Positions 49,845 through 59,660 of a DNA stretch of 64,000 nt are shown one piece after another. The number at the start of each line of letters is the position of its first letter. The stretch's first letter is position 1. The DNA is from Haliea sp. (GTDB taxonomy: Bacteria > Pseudomonadota > Gammaproteobacteria > Pseudomonadales > Halieaceae), in NCBI GenBank assembly GCA_016704305.1, contig JADJAL010000004.1:186001-250000 (forward strand), read 5' to 3'. The position numbers were made by a program, and so were the translations under genes. The notes under the pieces were generated by a model. That model worked only from the letters and a program-made list of their open reading frames with translations, had not been told where the DNA came from and did no database searches.

Positions 49845-50708
49845 CTAGCCTATCGCCGCCGCACCACTCACAATTTCTGACAGTTCCTGTGTGATCGCCG
49901 CCTGTCTCGCCTTGTTGTAGATCAGCTGCAAATCGTCGATCAGTTCGCCGGCGTTCTCGGTGGCGTTCTTCATAGCCAACATCCGCGCGGCCTGCTCACA
50001 GGCGCTGTTTTCCACCACCGCCTGGTACACCTGTGACTCGATGTAGCGTGTCAGCAGGCCTTCCAGCAACTCTTTCGCTTCCGGCTCGTAAATGTAGTCC
50101 CAGTGGTGCTTCATCTCCGGGCTGGCTTCCGCCTGCAGTGGCAGCAACTGCTCCACGACTGGCGTTTGTGTCATGGTGTTGACGAACTGGTTGCTGACCA
50201 GGAACAGGCGATCAATCCGCCCATCCGCGTAGGCATCGAGCATGGTTTTCACGCCGCCGATCAGGTCCGCCAGCGCCGGCGTTTCGCCCACATCGCGAAT
50301 CGCTGCGGTAACATTGCCGCCATAGCTGTTGAAGAACGCTGCCGCTTTCGCGCCGATCAGGGACAGCTCGATTTCCACGCCCTGGTCAGCCCATTCCTTC
50401 ATCGATTTCACGGTGCGCTTGAACAGGTTGATGTTCAGGCCGCCGCACAGTCCACGATCAGTGGATACAACCAGAAAGCCTACGCGCTTGACGTCCCGCT
50501 GCTGCATATACATGTGCCGGTACTCCGGCGCTGCATTGGCGATATGGCCGACCACTGAGCGGATGCGCCGTGCGTAGGGCTTGCCCAGGCGCATACGGTC
50601 CTGCGCTTTGCGCATTTTGCTCGCCGCTACCATTTCCATCGCGCTGGTGATCTTCTGCGTACTGCGTATGCTCGAGATCTTGGTGCGTATTTCTTTTCCG
50701 GCTGCCAT
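49845..50708 (-). CDS. atpG: F1Fo ATP synthase gamma subunit
   Basis: The gamma subunit forms the rotating central shaft. The 287-residue protein starts with the conserved MAAGKEIRTKISSIRSTQKI then TSAMEMVAASKMRKAQ, has VSTDRGLCGGLN, and ends NKARQAAITQELSEIVSGAA. It lies between atpA and atpD with short gaps, as in all gammaproteobacterial atp operons. Confidence 0.97.
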   Translation of the reverse strand: MAAGKEIRTKISSIRSTQKITSAMEMVAASKMRKAQDRMRLGKPYARRIRSVVGHIANAAPEYRHMYMQQRDVKRVGFLVVSTDRGLCGGLNINLFKRTVKSMKEWADQGVEIELSLIGAKAAAFFNSYGGNVTAAIRDVGETPALADLIGGVKTMLDAYADGRIDRLFLVSNQFVNTMTQTPVVEQLLPLQAEASPEMKHHWDYIYEPEAKELLEGLLTRYIESQVYQAVVENSACEQAARMLAMKNATENAGELIDDLQLIYNKARQAAITQELSEIVSGAAAIG

Positions 50709-50723
50709 TGACTGGTCCTCAGA

Positions 50724-52268
50724 TTACCAGGTCTGGGTGGCTTTGAACGTCTCGATCGCTTTTTTGAACGTCGCGTCGATCTCGTCGTTGTAGTCTCCGG
50801 TCTGCACGATACGGTTCATCAACTCGCCGTGTTCCGCGCGCATAAAGGAGAGCAGTGCCTTTTCAAAATCGCCGATTTTGTTGACCTCGATATCCTTCAG
50901 GAAGCCTTCGTTCGCGGCGTACAGCATCAGGCCCATATCCGCGATGCTCTGCGGTGAATACTGCTTCTGCTTCATCAGCTCGGTGACGCGCTCGCCGTGG
51001 TCCAGCTGTGCGCGGGTGGCATCGTCGAGGTCGGACGCAAACTGCGAAAACGCCGCCAGTTCGCGATACTGCGCCAGTGCGGTACGAATACCGCCCGACA
51101 GTTTCTTCATGATTTTCGTTTGCGCGGCACCACCGACCCGGGACACAGAGATACCCGCGTTCATCGCGGGGCGTACGCCGGCGTTGAACATGCTCGCTTC
51201 CAGGAAGATCTGTCCGTCGGTAATCGAGATCACGTTGGTCGGTACGAAAGCGGACACGTCACCGGCCTGGGTCTCGATCACCGGCAGCGCTGTCAGCGAA
51301 CCGGTCTTGCCTTTCACAGCACCCTTGGTGAAGTTTTCAACATACGCCTCGTTCACGCGTGCAGCGCGCTCCAGCAAGCGGGAGTGCAGGTAGAACACGT
51401 CGCCGGGGTAAGCTTCGCGGCCTGGCGGGCGGCGCAGCAGCAGCGAGATCTGGCGATACGCCCAAGCCTGCTTGGTGAGGTCGTCGTAAATGATCAGTGC
51501 GTCTTCACCGCGGTCGCGGTAGTACTCGCCCATGGTGCAGCCGGCGAAGGGCGCCAGGAACTGCATCGCAGCAGGATCGGAAGCCGTCGCCGCAACGATA
51601 ATGGTGTGTTCCATCGCGCCGTGTTCTTCCAGTTTGCGCACGACAGCGGCAACCGAGGAGGCCTTCTGGCCGATGGCCACGTAGACGCACTTAATGCCGG
51701 AGCCCTTCTGGTTGATGATGGCGTCCACCGCGATCGCCGTTTTGCCGATCTGGCGGTCACCGATGATCAGTTCGCGCTGGCCGCGACCGATTGGCACCAT
51801 CGCATCGATCGCTTTCAAGCCGATCTGCACCGGTTGGTCTACCGACTTACGCGCGATAACGCCGGGGGCAACTTTTTCCAGTGCGTCTGTCATCGCCGCA
51901 TTGACCGGGCCTTTGCCGTCAATGGGATTACCCAGTGCGTCCACCACGCGGCCCTGCAACTCCGGCCCTACCGGCACCTCGAGGATGCGGCCAGTGCAGC
52001 GGCAGGATTGGCCTTCCGCCAGTCCTTTATAGTCGCCAAGAATAACGGCACCGACAGAGTCGCGCTCGAGGTTCAGCGCCATGCCAAAGATGCCGCCGTC
52101 AAATTCAATCATCTCGCCGTACATCACGTCGGCCAGACCGTGAATGCGAATAATGCCGTCTGTCACCGATACCACGGTGCCGACGTTACGCGCTTCCGAG
52201 CTGACATCGAGGCTGGTCGATGCGGCGTTGATAATTTCGCTAATCTCTGATGGATTCAGTTGCTGCAT
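50724..52268 (-). CDS. atpA: F1Fo ATP synthase alpha subunit
   Basis: The non-catalytic nucleotide-binding subunit of F1. The 514-residue protein has MQQLNPSEISEIINAA at the N-terminus, the P-loop GDRQIGKTAIAVD near 170, the conserved AYRQISLLLRRPPGREAYPG and LPVIETQAGDVSAFVPTNVI, and the SVSRVGGAAQTKIMKK signature. Complete and canonical. Confidence 0.98.
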   Translation of the reverse strand: MQQLNPSEISEIINAASTSLDVSSEARNVGTVVSVTDGIIRIHGLADVMYGEMIEFDGGIFGMALNLERDSVGAVILGDYKGLAEGQSCRCTGRILEVPVGPELQGRVVDALGNPIDGKGPVNAAMTDALEKVAPGVIARKSVDQPVQIGLKAIDAMVPIGRGQRELIIGDRQIGKTAIAVDAIINQKGSGIKCVYVAIGQKASSVAAVVRKLEEHGAMEHTIIVAATASDPAAMQFLAPFAGCTMGEYYRDRGEDALIIYDDLTKQAWAYRQISLLLRRPPGREAYPGDVFYLHSRLLERAARVNEAYVENFTKGAVKGKTGSLTALPVIETQAGDVSAFVPTNVISITDGQIFLEASMFNAGVRPAMNAGISVSRVGGAAQTKIMKKLSGGIRTALAQYRELAAFSQFASDLDDATRAQLDHGERVTELMKQKQYSPQSIADMGLMLYAANEGFLKDIEVNKIGDFEKALLSFMRAEHGELMNRIVQTGDYNDEIDATFKKAIETFKATQTW

Positions 52269-52298
52269 GCTGTGTTCCTCAATCCTGGGTCTTTAAGT

Positions 52299-52835
52299 CT
52301 AGGAATTCATTGCCGCAGCCAGCTTGTTCAGCCTGCCGCGAATGGAGCCATCGATCACCAGATCGCCAGCCCGGATTAATACACCACCCAGCAGATTCCT
52401 GTCGGTGGACGTGCGTACCTTTACCTCACGCTCGAGTTTCTTGCCCAGTACGGCAGCCAGTTTGTCGCGCGTCGCATCCGCCAGGTCGAAGGCCGAAATA
52501 ACTTCGACATCAACCGTCTTCTCCTGGTTTGCCTTGTACTGCGCGAACAGTGAGTAGATTTCCGGCAACAGGGACAGGCGCTTGTTGACGGCCAGCACCC
52601 CGATAAAATTGCGCACATGGGCACCGAGGGCGTCACCACAAACATCGCTCAGCGTTTTCGCTTGTTGCTCCGCCGTCAGTGCAGGATCACTCAACACCTG
52701 TTTCAGCCGCTGGTCCGCGGCAACTGCGGCAGCCGTCGATAGCTGCTGTGCCCACACAGGCAGCTGCTGGCTGTCCCGGGCGTACTCAAACGCGGCCCTG
52801 GCATAAGGTCGCGCCAATGTGCTCAATTCCGCCAT
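52299..52835 (-). CDS. atpH: F1Fo ATP synthase delta subunit
   Basis: The delta subunit links F1 to the peripheral stalk. The 178-residue protein shows ARPYARAAFEYARDSQQLPV at the N-terminus and the C-terminal signature DRNLLGGVLIRAGDLVIDGSI followed by RGRLNKLA. It is 30 bases from atpA and 12 bases from atpF. Confidence 0.97.
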   Translation of the reverse strand: MAELSTLARPYARAAFEYARDSQQLPVWAQQLSTAAAVAADQRLKQVLSDPALTAEQQAKTLSDVCGDALGAHVRNFIGVLAVNKRLSLLPEIYSLFAQYKANQEKTVDVEVISAFDLADATRDKLAAVLGKKLEREVKVRTSTDRNLLGGVLIRAGDLVIDGSIRGRLNKLAAAMNS

Positions 52836-52847
52836 AGCGTTCTCGTC

Positions 52848-53318
52848 CTAGAGCTCTGCAGCCAGTTTGTCGACCAGATCGGCATGCGCCTTCGGGTCGA
52901 TTGCGGCGCCGAGTACTTTTTCCGCACCCGCCAGCGCCAGTGCAGCGACCTGACCGCGCAGCTGTTCCCGCGCGCGGTTGGACTCCTGCTCTATTTCCGC
53001 TTGGGCGGCAAGCTTGACGCGCTCCGCTTCCGCGATGGCGGCCTGTTTCGCCTCGTCCACGAGCTGGGCACTGCGTTTGTTGGCAGCGTCGATAATGCCG
53101 GCCGCCTCGTGCTTGGCTTCCTTGAGGCGCTCTACCGCCTTCTCCTGGGCCAATTCGAGATCGTGGCTGGCGCGATCAGCTGCTGCCAGGCCGTCCGCTA
53201 TCTTCTTTTCGCGCTCTGCCATCGCGGCCATGATCGGCGGCCACACGTACTTCATGCAGAACATGACAAAGCAGACAAAGGCGATCATCTGCCCGATAAG
53301 CGTAAGATTAATATTCAC
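52848..53318 (-). CDS. atpF: F1Fo ATP synthase b subunit
   Basis: Subunit b is the peripheral stalk. The 156-residue protein has one N-terminal membrane helix (LTLIGQMIAFVCFVMFCMKY), the conserved VWPPIMAAMAEREKKIADGL and a long charged coiled coil, with GAEKVLGAAIDPKAHADLVD at the end. Typical length for gammaproteobacteria (156). Confidence 0.97.
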   Translation of the reverse strand: MNINLTLIGQMIAFVCFVMFCMKYVWPPIMAAMAEREKKIADGLAAADRASHDLELAQEKAVERLKEAKHEAAGIIDAANKRSAQLVDEAKQAAIAEAERVKLAAQAEIEQESNRAREQLRGQVAALALAGAEKVLGAAIDPKAHADLVDKLAAEL

Positions 53319-53381
53319 GCCTTGCTCCTCACAGATTGTGGAGGGCCGCCGAGGGCGACCCCGTTCCTGTCAGCGGTTGAA

Positions 53382-53612
53382 TTAGCCCGCGACAACGAAA
53401 ATCAGGTACATCGCGATACCTACACCGATGATGGGGATCGCGTCGACCAGGCCGGCGCCCAGAAAGAAGGTAACCTGCAGTTTAGGTGCCAATTCCGGCT
53501 GACGGGCTGAGCCTTCGATGAGCTTGCCGCCCAACAGACCAACGCCGATTGCAGCACCCAAACCACCCAGACCCATCATGATGGCGGCAGCAACATAGAT
53601 TAATTCAGGCAT
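53382..53612 (-). CDS. atpE: F1Fo ATP synthase c subunit
   Basis: Subunit c forms the rotor ring. The 76-residue hairpin of two helices has the GLGGLGAAIGVGLLGGKLIE glycine-rich first helix, the polar loop SARQPEL, and a second helix with the ion-binding Asp in GLVDAIPIIGVG. The Asp (not Glu) and lack of the usual sodium-ligand set point to proton coupling. Confidence 0.97.
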   Translation of the reverse strand: MPELIYVAAAIMMGLGGLGAAIGVGLLGGKLIEGSARQPELAPKLQVTFFLGAGLVDAIPIIGVGIAMYLIFVVAG

Positions 53613-53656
53613 TTTTTTCTCCTAGGTTGAATAAGCAGAGCTTAAGTTAAAGTAAA

Positions 53657-54535
53657 TCAGTGATCTTCATGGGCCATGCTGAGATACACGATCGTCAATA
53701 CCATAAAGATAAAGGCTTGCAGGGGGATGACCAGCAGGTGGAATATGCCCCAGGCAATTTGCAACAATCCCGCCGGCACCATCCACATCAGGCCCGCGCT
53801 GAACAGGGCGGCGATCAGGATAAAGATCATTTCACCAGCGTAGAGGTTGCCGAACAGTCGCAGACCGAGCGAGAAAGGCTTGGCCAAAAAGCCCACAATT
53901 TCCATAAACAGGTTTACCGGGATAAACGCCCAGTGATTGAACGGTGTCATCGTCAGTTCCTTGACGAAACCGAAGCCTTTCACCTTGATGGAGTAGTACA
54001 GCATCAGGATAAAAACGCCCAACGCCATGCCCAGGGTGATATTGGGGTCGGTGGACGGCACGATTTTCTGATAATGCACGCCAGCGAGTTTGAACAGCTC
54101 CGGCACCAGGTCGATAGGGACGAGGTCCATCAGGTTCATCAGCAGAACCCACACGAATACTGTCAACGCCAGGGGGGCAATCAGCCTGTTTTTGCCATGG
54201 AAGGTATCGTGCACGGTGTTGTCGACAAATTCGACGACCATTTCAACCAGATTGACCATGCCACTGGGGACGCCCGATACGGCCTTTTTGGCGACGCTGC
54301 GGAATATCCAGCAGAAGATAATACCGAGCCCTATGGACCACAGCATCGAATCAACATGGATCGCATTGAATCCCATTGCAGCCGCTTCTTCGGCCCCATG
54401 AGCCATGAGCCACTCGCCATCCGGTCCGACAAACGTGCCGTCCGCACGTTCGTAGCCATTTGGCAACTTGCCAAAGGTCAGGTTGGTCAGGTGGTGGGTA
54501 ATGTATTCGGAAACTGTCGGGGTTGAGCCTGCCAT
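53657..54535 (-). CDS. atpB: F1Fo ATP synthase a subunit
   Basis: Subunit a provides the proton half-channels next to the c ring. The 292-residue protein has about six membrane helices. Conserved parts include LMNLMDLVPIDLVP, FSLGLRLFGNLYAGEMIFIL with the essential Arg, and a C-terminal PLQAFIFMVLTIVYLSMAHE. It is 121 bases from atpE in minus-strand order, with no terminator between. Confidence 0.97.
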   Translation of the reverse strand: MAGSTPTVSEYITHHLTNLTFGKLPNGYERADGTFVGPDGEWLMAHGAEEAAAMGFNAIHVDSMLWSIGLGIIFCWIFRSVAKKAVSGVPSGMVNLVEMVVEFVDNTVHDTFHGKNRLIAPLALTVFVWVLLMNLMDLVPIDLVPELFKLAGVHYQKIVPSTDPNITLGMALGVFILMLYYSIKVKGFGFVKELTMTPFNHWAFIPVNLFMEIVGFLAKPFSLGLRLFGNLYAGEMIFILIAALFSAGLMWMVPAGLLQIAWGIFHLLVIPLQAFIFMVLTIVYLSMAHEDH

Positions 54536-54557
54536 GTATCAAAACACTCGCGTCGAT

Positions 54558-54947
54558 CTAGTTCCGCTGGTCGCGTGTCAGCAACAACCAACTTCCTGTA
54601 ATTTGAGCCACCAGCATCGCCAGGTAACCCATGAAGACGGCCGGGCCATCTATTGGTCGCACCACCGCAAACACCAACGCAAATGCGGCGACACTCAGTA
54701 AAAACTTCCCCATTACACCTGCGTAGCTGGATCTGGCAATCGCGCGCGCTGATTGCGCACCCCGCCACCTGAAGGCGAGTGTCGCGAAATACGCCTGCGG
54801 CACTATTGCTATCAAACCACCACAAAGCACCGAGTAGGCAACCACCTTATCGAATGCCAATAAACCCATGCACAGCAAGGCCAGCAGTGCCAGTTGGGTC
54901 AGGGTAATACGGTGAACCGGAGGTCGCGTTATTTCAGCACCAGTCAT
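54558..54947 (-). CDS. atpI: ATP synthase accessory protein AtpI
   Basis: AtpI is a small membrane protein at the start of the atp operon, thought to help c-ring assembly or cation supply. The 129-residue protein has four hydrophobic segments: LTQLALLALLCMGLLAF, YSVLCGGLIAIVPQAYFATL, FLLSVAAFALVFAVV and YLAMLVAQITGSWLLLT. It lies 22 bases before atpB. Confidence 0.9.
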   Translation of the reverse strand: MTGAEITRPPVHRITLTQLALLALLCMGLLAFDKVVAYSVLCGGLIAIVPQAYFATLAFRWRGAQSARAIARSSYAGVMGKFLLSVAAFALVFAVVRPIDGPAVFMGYLAMLVAQITGSWLLLTRDQRN

Positions 54948-55012
54948 CAGCGCCTCGCACTTCTCCCTCTCTATATAACTATCGGAGGGTTTCTACCTCG
55001 ATCCGGGCGCGC

Positions 55013-55041
55013 ATTATAGGGGGATTGATGGGCTGGTTCAA
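55013..55041 (-). promoter_or_regulatory. Sigma-70 type promoter of the atp operon
   Basis: On the minus strand TTGAAC (55036-55041) and TATAAT (55013-55018) are separated by exactly 17 bases. This is a near-consensus promoter about 66 bases upstream of atpI, the first gene of the ATP synthase operon. The rest of 54948-55276 shows no gene. Confidence 0.7.
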
Positions 55042-55276
55042 CCTGTCGTAGGGCGCTATCTTGATAAATATTGGCGCTGATCGCGACATGTTCGCGGCAA
55101 TATTCCGGCGGCATTACCGCGTTCCGACGGCCTCGCAGGCAGCGCTCCACAGTATGTTGTGGCTGAGCCATGGCCTGGCACTATATCGTGTGCTTTCTGT
55201 ATCGCCATACATCGCTCCCGGACCAGGACGCGCGTTCGTCATCGCCGCATCCCTGGTCTCGTCCATCCGGCGGAAA

Positions 55277-56176
55277 CTACTTGATATGGCTCAGAATGCC
55301 ATCGAGTTCATCCAGGCTGTTATAGGAGAGCACCAGTTTCCCCCGGCCGTTCGCGCCGTGCTGAATCGCCACCGAAGCGCCGAGGCGCTGCGACAGGTCA
55401 TCCTGTAAATGCCGTATATTCGGGTCCAGCGCCTTTTCCGCTGATGGCTGCGTCTTTTCAGCCACCAGGTTGCGCACCAGTGCTTCGGTCTGGCGCACGG
55501 TCAATCCCTTGCCGACCACGGTGCGCGCCGCGACGGACTGCTTGCTACCCTCCAGCCCCAGCAGCGCCCGGGCGTGCCCCATTTCCAGATCGCCGTGCTC
55601 GACGAGGCGGCGCACATCCTCCTGCAGTGTCATCAGGCGCAGTAAATTCGCCACGGTCGAGCGGGATTTGCCGACCGCCGTCGCCACTTCCTGTTGCGTG
55701 AGATCGAACTCCTGCTGCAGGCGCTGCAGCGAAGCCGCTTCTTCGATCGGGTTCAGGTCTTCGCGCTGGATGTTTTCGATCAGCGCCATTGCGATGGCGG
55801 CCTGGTCAGACACGTTGCGGATAATGGCGGGTATCACGTCAAGTCCCGCGAGCTGCGTGGCACGCCAGCGCCGCTCGCCGGCGATAATCTCGTACTTCTG
55901 CCCGGATATCGGTCGCACGACAATGGGTTGCATCACACCTTGCGCGAGGATGCTGTCGGCGAGCTCGCGCAGGGACTCTGGCTCCATATCCCGGCGCGGC
56001 TGGTATTTCCCGCGCTGTATAAGCTCTACCGGCAACTCCCTCAGCGGCGCCTCGTCAGCACCAGAGCTTGTTGTCCGGGTAGCGTCAGGCGCGTCCGTGC
56101 CGGCGGAATGCAGGGATTTACCTGTGCCCAGCAGCGCATCGAGGCCGCGCCCTAATCCCCTCTTTTTAACTGACAT
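55277..56176 (-). CDS. parB: Chromosome-partitioning protein ParB
   Basis: ParB is the CTPase/DNA-binding protein that loads at parS and spreads. The 299-residue protein has the N-terminal KKRGLGRGLDALLG, the ParB domain (GKYQPRRDMEPESLRELADS, IIAGERRWRATQLAGLDVIP), the HTH (LTQQEVATAVGKSRSTVANL) and the C-terminal dimerisation part. It follows parA by 74 bases on the same strand. No parS could be recognised in the window. Confidence 0.96.
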   Translation of the reverse strand: MSVKKRGLGRGLDALLGTGKSLHSAGTDAPDATRTTSSGADEAPLRELPVELIQRGKYQPRRDMEPESLRELADSILAQGVMQPIVVRPISGQKYEIIAGERRWRATQLAGLDVIPAIIRNVSDQAAIAMALIENIQREDLNPIEEAASLQRLQQEFDLTQQEVATAVGKSRSTVANLLRLMTLQEDVRRLVEHGDLEMGHARALLGLEGSKQSVAARTVVGKGLTVRQTEALVRNLVAEKTQPSAEKALDPNIRHLQDDLSQRLGASVAIQHGANGRGKLVLSYNSLDELDGILSHIK

Positions 56177-56250
56177 CTACGCACTCCATATTCACGGCCA
56201 TTGGTCACTCTGTTCACTTATCCCGGCTATCTGTTTTCTGCGCGCCACCG

Positions 56251-57057
56251 TCAGTTCAGCACAACCTGGTCTGGCTGCTGCTGAGCGGCCTGCTGTTCCC
56301 TGCGCCGGATGATTTCGCCGGCCAACGCCATATACGCCTTGGAGCCACGAGAGTGCTTGTCGTAATACATGGCGGGTACGCCGTGGCTGGGTGCTTCGGC
56401 CAGCCGGATGTTTCTCGGCACCACCGTGCGGTAAACCTTGTCGCCGAAATGCATGCGCAGTTGCGCTGATACGTCTGTGGTCAGACTGGCGCGCGGGTCG
56501 TACATGGTACGCAGTATGCCCTCAATCTGCAGGCCGCTGTTGCTGCTCTGGGCCACGCCTTCTATCGTGCGCACCAGCGCGGCCAGCCCCTCCAGTGCGA
56601 AGTACTCACACTGCATCGCAATGATGACGCCATCGGCGGCTACCAGTGCATTGACTGTCAGCATATTCAGCGAGGGCGGGCAGTCGATCAGGATGTAATC
56701 GTACTGGCCGGTGATCTCCGCAAGGGCGACACGCAGGCGGCGCTCGCGGTGCTCAATGGACAAAAGCTCCACTTCCGCAGCGGTCAGGTCACCATTGGCG
56801 GGCAGTACGTCGTAGCCACTTTCGCCAGTCTGCTGCGTGACCAGGTGGATAGGCGCGCGGTGCACCAGCACGTCGTAGATGCTGCGTTCAACCGCGTATT
56901 TGTCGATACCGCTGGCCATCGTGGCATTGCCCTGCGGATCGAGGTCTATCAGCAAGACACGCTGCTTCATCGCCGCCAGCGAGGCCGCCAGATTGACGCA
57001 GGTGGTGGTCTTGCCGACGCCACCCTTTTGGTTCGCGATCGCGATTACTCTGGTCAA
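56251..57057 (-). CDS. parA: Chromosome-partitioning ATPase ParA
   Basis: ParA (Soj family) is the ATPase partner of ParB in chromosome segregation. The 268-residue protein has the deviant Walker A IANQKGGVGKTTTCVNLAAS at the N-terminus, the Walker B region DYILIDCPPSLNMLTVNALV, and the conserved VPRNIRLAEAPSHGVP. It lies 22 bases from rsmG. Confidence 0.97.
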   Translation of the reverse strand: MTRVIAIANQKGGVGKTTTCVNLAASLAAMKQRVLLIDLDPQGNATMASGIDKYAVERSIYDVLVHRAPIHLVTQQTGESGYDVLPANGDLTAAEVELLSIEHRERRLRVALAEITGQYDYILIDCPPSLNMLTVNALVAADGVIIAMQCEYFALEGLAALVRTIEGVAQSSNSGLQIEGILRTMYDPRASLTTDVSAQLRMHFGDKVYRTVVPRNIRLAEAPSHGVPAMYYDKHSRGSKAYMALAGEIIRRREQQAAQQQPDQVVLN

Positions 57058-57079
57058 TGTAGTGCCCCTGGCTGTGTTG

Positions 57080-57742
57080 TTACGGGTGGACTTTGCCCTG
57101 TGGCTGCGCGATCACCACGAGATGTCGCTGCTCATCAAGGCCTGGCACGTGCAGTGGAAAAACCGCGCGCTGCGGATAATCCTGGCTCAGCGCGTCCAAC
57201 TCCTCGGAGGGCAGCGCCCCTTTCATGGCCAGAAAGCTGCCGCCCGGAGCCAACAGATGGTGGCAGGCCTGCACCATATCCTGCAAGGACGCAAACGCCC
57301 TGGAAAGGACGGCGTCATACAGCGCTGTGACACGGTAAGATTCCACCCGCGCCTGGTGGACCATCATATTATCCAAGCCAAGGGCCGTTTTCACCTGAAA
57401 AAGGAAGCGCGTCTTCTTGCCATTGCTGTCGAGCAAATGGAACGCCCGCTCTGGAAAGAGTATCGCCAGCGGCACACCCGGCAGGCCCGCGCCGGTGCCC
57501 ACATCCAGGAGCCGCTGCCCAGTTAAAAACGGGGCGATAGCCAGGCTGTCCAGTAAATGACGGGTTACCATTTGCGCTTCGTCGCGTATCGACGTCAGGT
57601 TATACGCCTTGTTCCACCTGGCGAGGAGCGCCAGATAATCCAGCAGCCGCTGTTGTTGGCCTGCATCCACGGACAGACCGAGGGCATCGCAGCCCGCGCG
57701 CAACTGGGCGGCGAGAGGCTGCTCCGGGTCGGGCGGGCTCAA
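57080..57742 (-). CDS. rsmG: 16S rRNA (guanine-527-N7)-methyltransferase RsmG
   Basis: RsmG (formerly GidB) methylates G527 of 16S rRNA with SAM. The 220-residue protein has ALLARWNKAYNLTSIRDEAQ, the SAM-binding LLDVGTGAGLPGVPLAILFP and RAFASLQDMVQACHHLL. Its start is one base from the mnmG stop, so the two are read together. Confidence 0.97.
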   Translation of the reverse strand: MSPPDPEQPLAAQLRAGCDALGLSVDAGQQQRLLDYLALLARWNKAYNLTSIRDEAQMVTRHLLDSLAIAPFLTGQRLLDVGTGAGLPGVPLAILFPERAFHLLDSNGKKTRFLFQVKTALGLDNMMVHQARVESYRVTALYDAVLSRAFASLQDMVQACHHLLAPGGSFLAMKGALPSEELDALSQDYPQRAVFPLHVPGLDEQRHLVVIAQPQGKVHP

Positions 57743-57743
57743 G

Positions 57744-59660
57744 TCAGGCCAACTTGCGTCGGTTGCCGGGGTCTTGCTCGCCGTCGCGTCCGAGAGCGCC
57801 GCGCTTTTTAAGGTAGATCAACAGCAGTGCGATGGCGGCGGGGGTCACGCCCGGAACACGCCCGGCGCGCGCCAGCGTATCCGGTCGCGCGGCGGTCAGC
57901 TTTTGTTTCACCTCGTTGGATAGGCCGTCGACGGCCTGGTAATCAAGGTCCTGCGGTAGCAGTGTGTTTTCATTGCGGCGCAGGCGCGCAATATCTTCCC
58001 GCTGCCGGTCGATGTAACCTGCGTACTTGGCCTGTATCTCCACTTGTTCGGCCGCCTGCGCATCGCCGGTCGGCTCGCCGACCAGCCCTGCGATATCAGC
58101 GTATTGCAGTTCCGGGCGTTTCAGCAGTTCTGCCAGCGAATACTCTCGTGTAATCGGGTTCTTCAGTGTTCCTGCCAGCAACTCGGCCTGCGGTGTGTGC
58201 GGGTGAACCCAGCTGCTGGCGAGCCGGGCGGTTTCGCGTTCGATCGCTTCGCGCTTCGCGTCAAAGCGCGCCCACCGCACGTCGTCGACCAGGCCCATTG
58301 CCCTGCCTTGTTCGGTCAGGCGCAAGTCGGCATTGTCCTCGCGCAACAACAGGCGGTACTCCGCGCGCGAGGTGAACATGCGATACGGTTCCAGCGTGCC
58401 CATCGTGATCAGGTCATCCACCAACACGCCGATATAGGCTTCATCGCGCCTCGGGCACCAGGGCGCCTCGCCGCGTACGGCCAGTGCGGCATTTATGCCC
58501 GCCAACAAACCCTGCGCGGCGGCTTCCTCGTAGCCGGTGGTGCCGTTGATCTGCCCGGCGAAGTACAGGCCCGGCAACGCTTTTGTTTCCAGGGACGCAT
58601 TCAGATCGCGCGGATCGAAGAAATCGTATTCGATGGCGTAGCCCGGCCGCGTGATATGCGCGTTCTCAAACCCCTTGATAGAGCGCACCAGATTGAGCTG
58701 CACATCGAACGGCAGGCTGGTGGATATGCCATTGGGATAGAGTTCCCGGGTGGTCAGGCCCTCGGGCTCGATGAATACCTGATGGGAATTCTTATCGGCA
58801 AAGCGGTGTATCTTGTCCTCAATGCTGGGGCAGTAGCGCGGGCCGATACCTTCTATCACACCGGAATACATCGGTGACCGATCCAGCCCGCCGCGAATAA
58901 TATCGTGGGTCTGCTCGTTGGTGTGCGTGATCCAGCAGCAGCGCTGCTCGGGATGCTCAGCGGTACTGCCGAGGTAGGACATGACCGGCTCGGGCGTGTC
59001 GCCCCACTGTTCCTGCAGGTCGGTGAAATCAACACTTCGTGCATCAATACGCGGCGGCGTGCCTGTTTTCAGGCGCTCCACGCGAAACGGGAGTTCTCGC
59101 AGACGCTGCGCCAACGCGATCGACGGCGGATCCCCGGCGCGACCCCCGGCGCTATTCTCAAGGCCGATATGAATTTTGCCGCCCAGGAATGTTCCGCTGG
59201 TCAGCACGACCCGCGGTGCGCGAAATACCAGGCCCATCTGTGTGATGGCGCCCGCGATGCGACCGCCCTCGATCAAAAGGTCATCCACCGGCTGCTGGAA
59301 GATGGACAGATTAGGCTGCGATTCCAGCATCTGGCGAATCGCATTGCGGTACAGCACACGATCCGCCTGGGCGCGGGTCGCGCGCACCGCTGGCCCCTTG
59401 CGCTGGTTCAGCACCCGAAATTGTATGCCGGCGCGGTCGGTGGCCCGGGCCATCGCGCCGCCGAGTGCATCAACTTCTTTTACGAGATGGCTTTTACCGA
59501 TGCCGCCAATGGCCGGATTGCAGGACATCTGTCCCAGCGTGTCCACGCTGTGCGTGAGCAGCAGTGTGCGACAGCCCATGCGCGCGGCGGCCAGGCACGC
59601 CTCCGTGCCGGCATGTCCGCCGCCGATCACGATCACTTCGAACTGCTGCGGGTATTGCAC
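57744..59660 (-). CDS. mnmG: tRNA uridine-5-carboxymethylaminomethyl modification enzyme MnmG
   Basis: MnmG (GidA) works with MnmE to modify U34 of several tRNAs; it is FAD-dependent. The 638-residue protein has FEVIVIGGGHAGTEACLAAA near the start, GGIGKSHLVKEVDALGG, GLYFAGQINGTTGYEEAAAQ and the C-terminal helical domain. I chose the GTG at 59660 (VQYPQQFE), with AGAGG upstream; the open frame reaches 59762. The usual mnmE neighbour is absent, and a radical SAM gene on the other strand takes its place. Confidence 0.96.
   Translation of the reverse strand: MQYPQQFEVIVIGGGHAGTEACLAAARMGCRTLLLTHSVDTLGQMSCNPAIGGIGKSHLVKEVDALGGAMARATDRAGIQFRVLNQRKGPAVRATRAQADRVLYRNAIRQMLESQPNLSIFQQPVDDLLIEGGRIAGAITQMGLVFRAPRVVLTSGTFLGGKIHIGLENSAGGRAGDPPSIALAQRLRELPFRVERLKTGTPPRIDARSVDFTDLQEQWGDTPEPVMSYLGSTAEHPEQRCCWITHTNEQTHDIIRGGLDRSPMYSGVIEGIGPRYCPSIEDKIHRFADKNSHQVFIEPEGLTTRELYPNGISTSLPFDVQLNLVRSIKGFENAHITRPGYAIEYDFFDPRDLNASLETKALPGLYFAGQINGTTGYEEAAAQGLLAGINAALAVRGEAPWCPRRDEAYIGVLVDDLITMGTLEPYRMFTSRAEYRLLLREDNADLRLTEQGRAMGLVDDVRWARFDAKREAIERETARLASSWVHPHTPQAELLAGTLKNPITREYSLAELLKRPELQYADIAGLVGEPTGDAQAAEQVEIQAKYAGYIDRQREDIARLRRNENTLLPQDLDYQAVDGLSNEVKQKLTAARPDTLARAGRVPGVTPAAIALLLIYLKKRGALGRDGEQDPGNRRKLA

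Noticed and set aside
57609..57626. GTTCCACCTGGCGAGG, half of a parS-like palindrome in rsmG
   Set aside because: Only one half matches TGTTCCACGTGGAACA; not a parS site.
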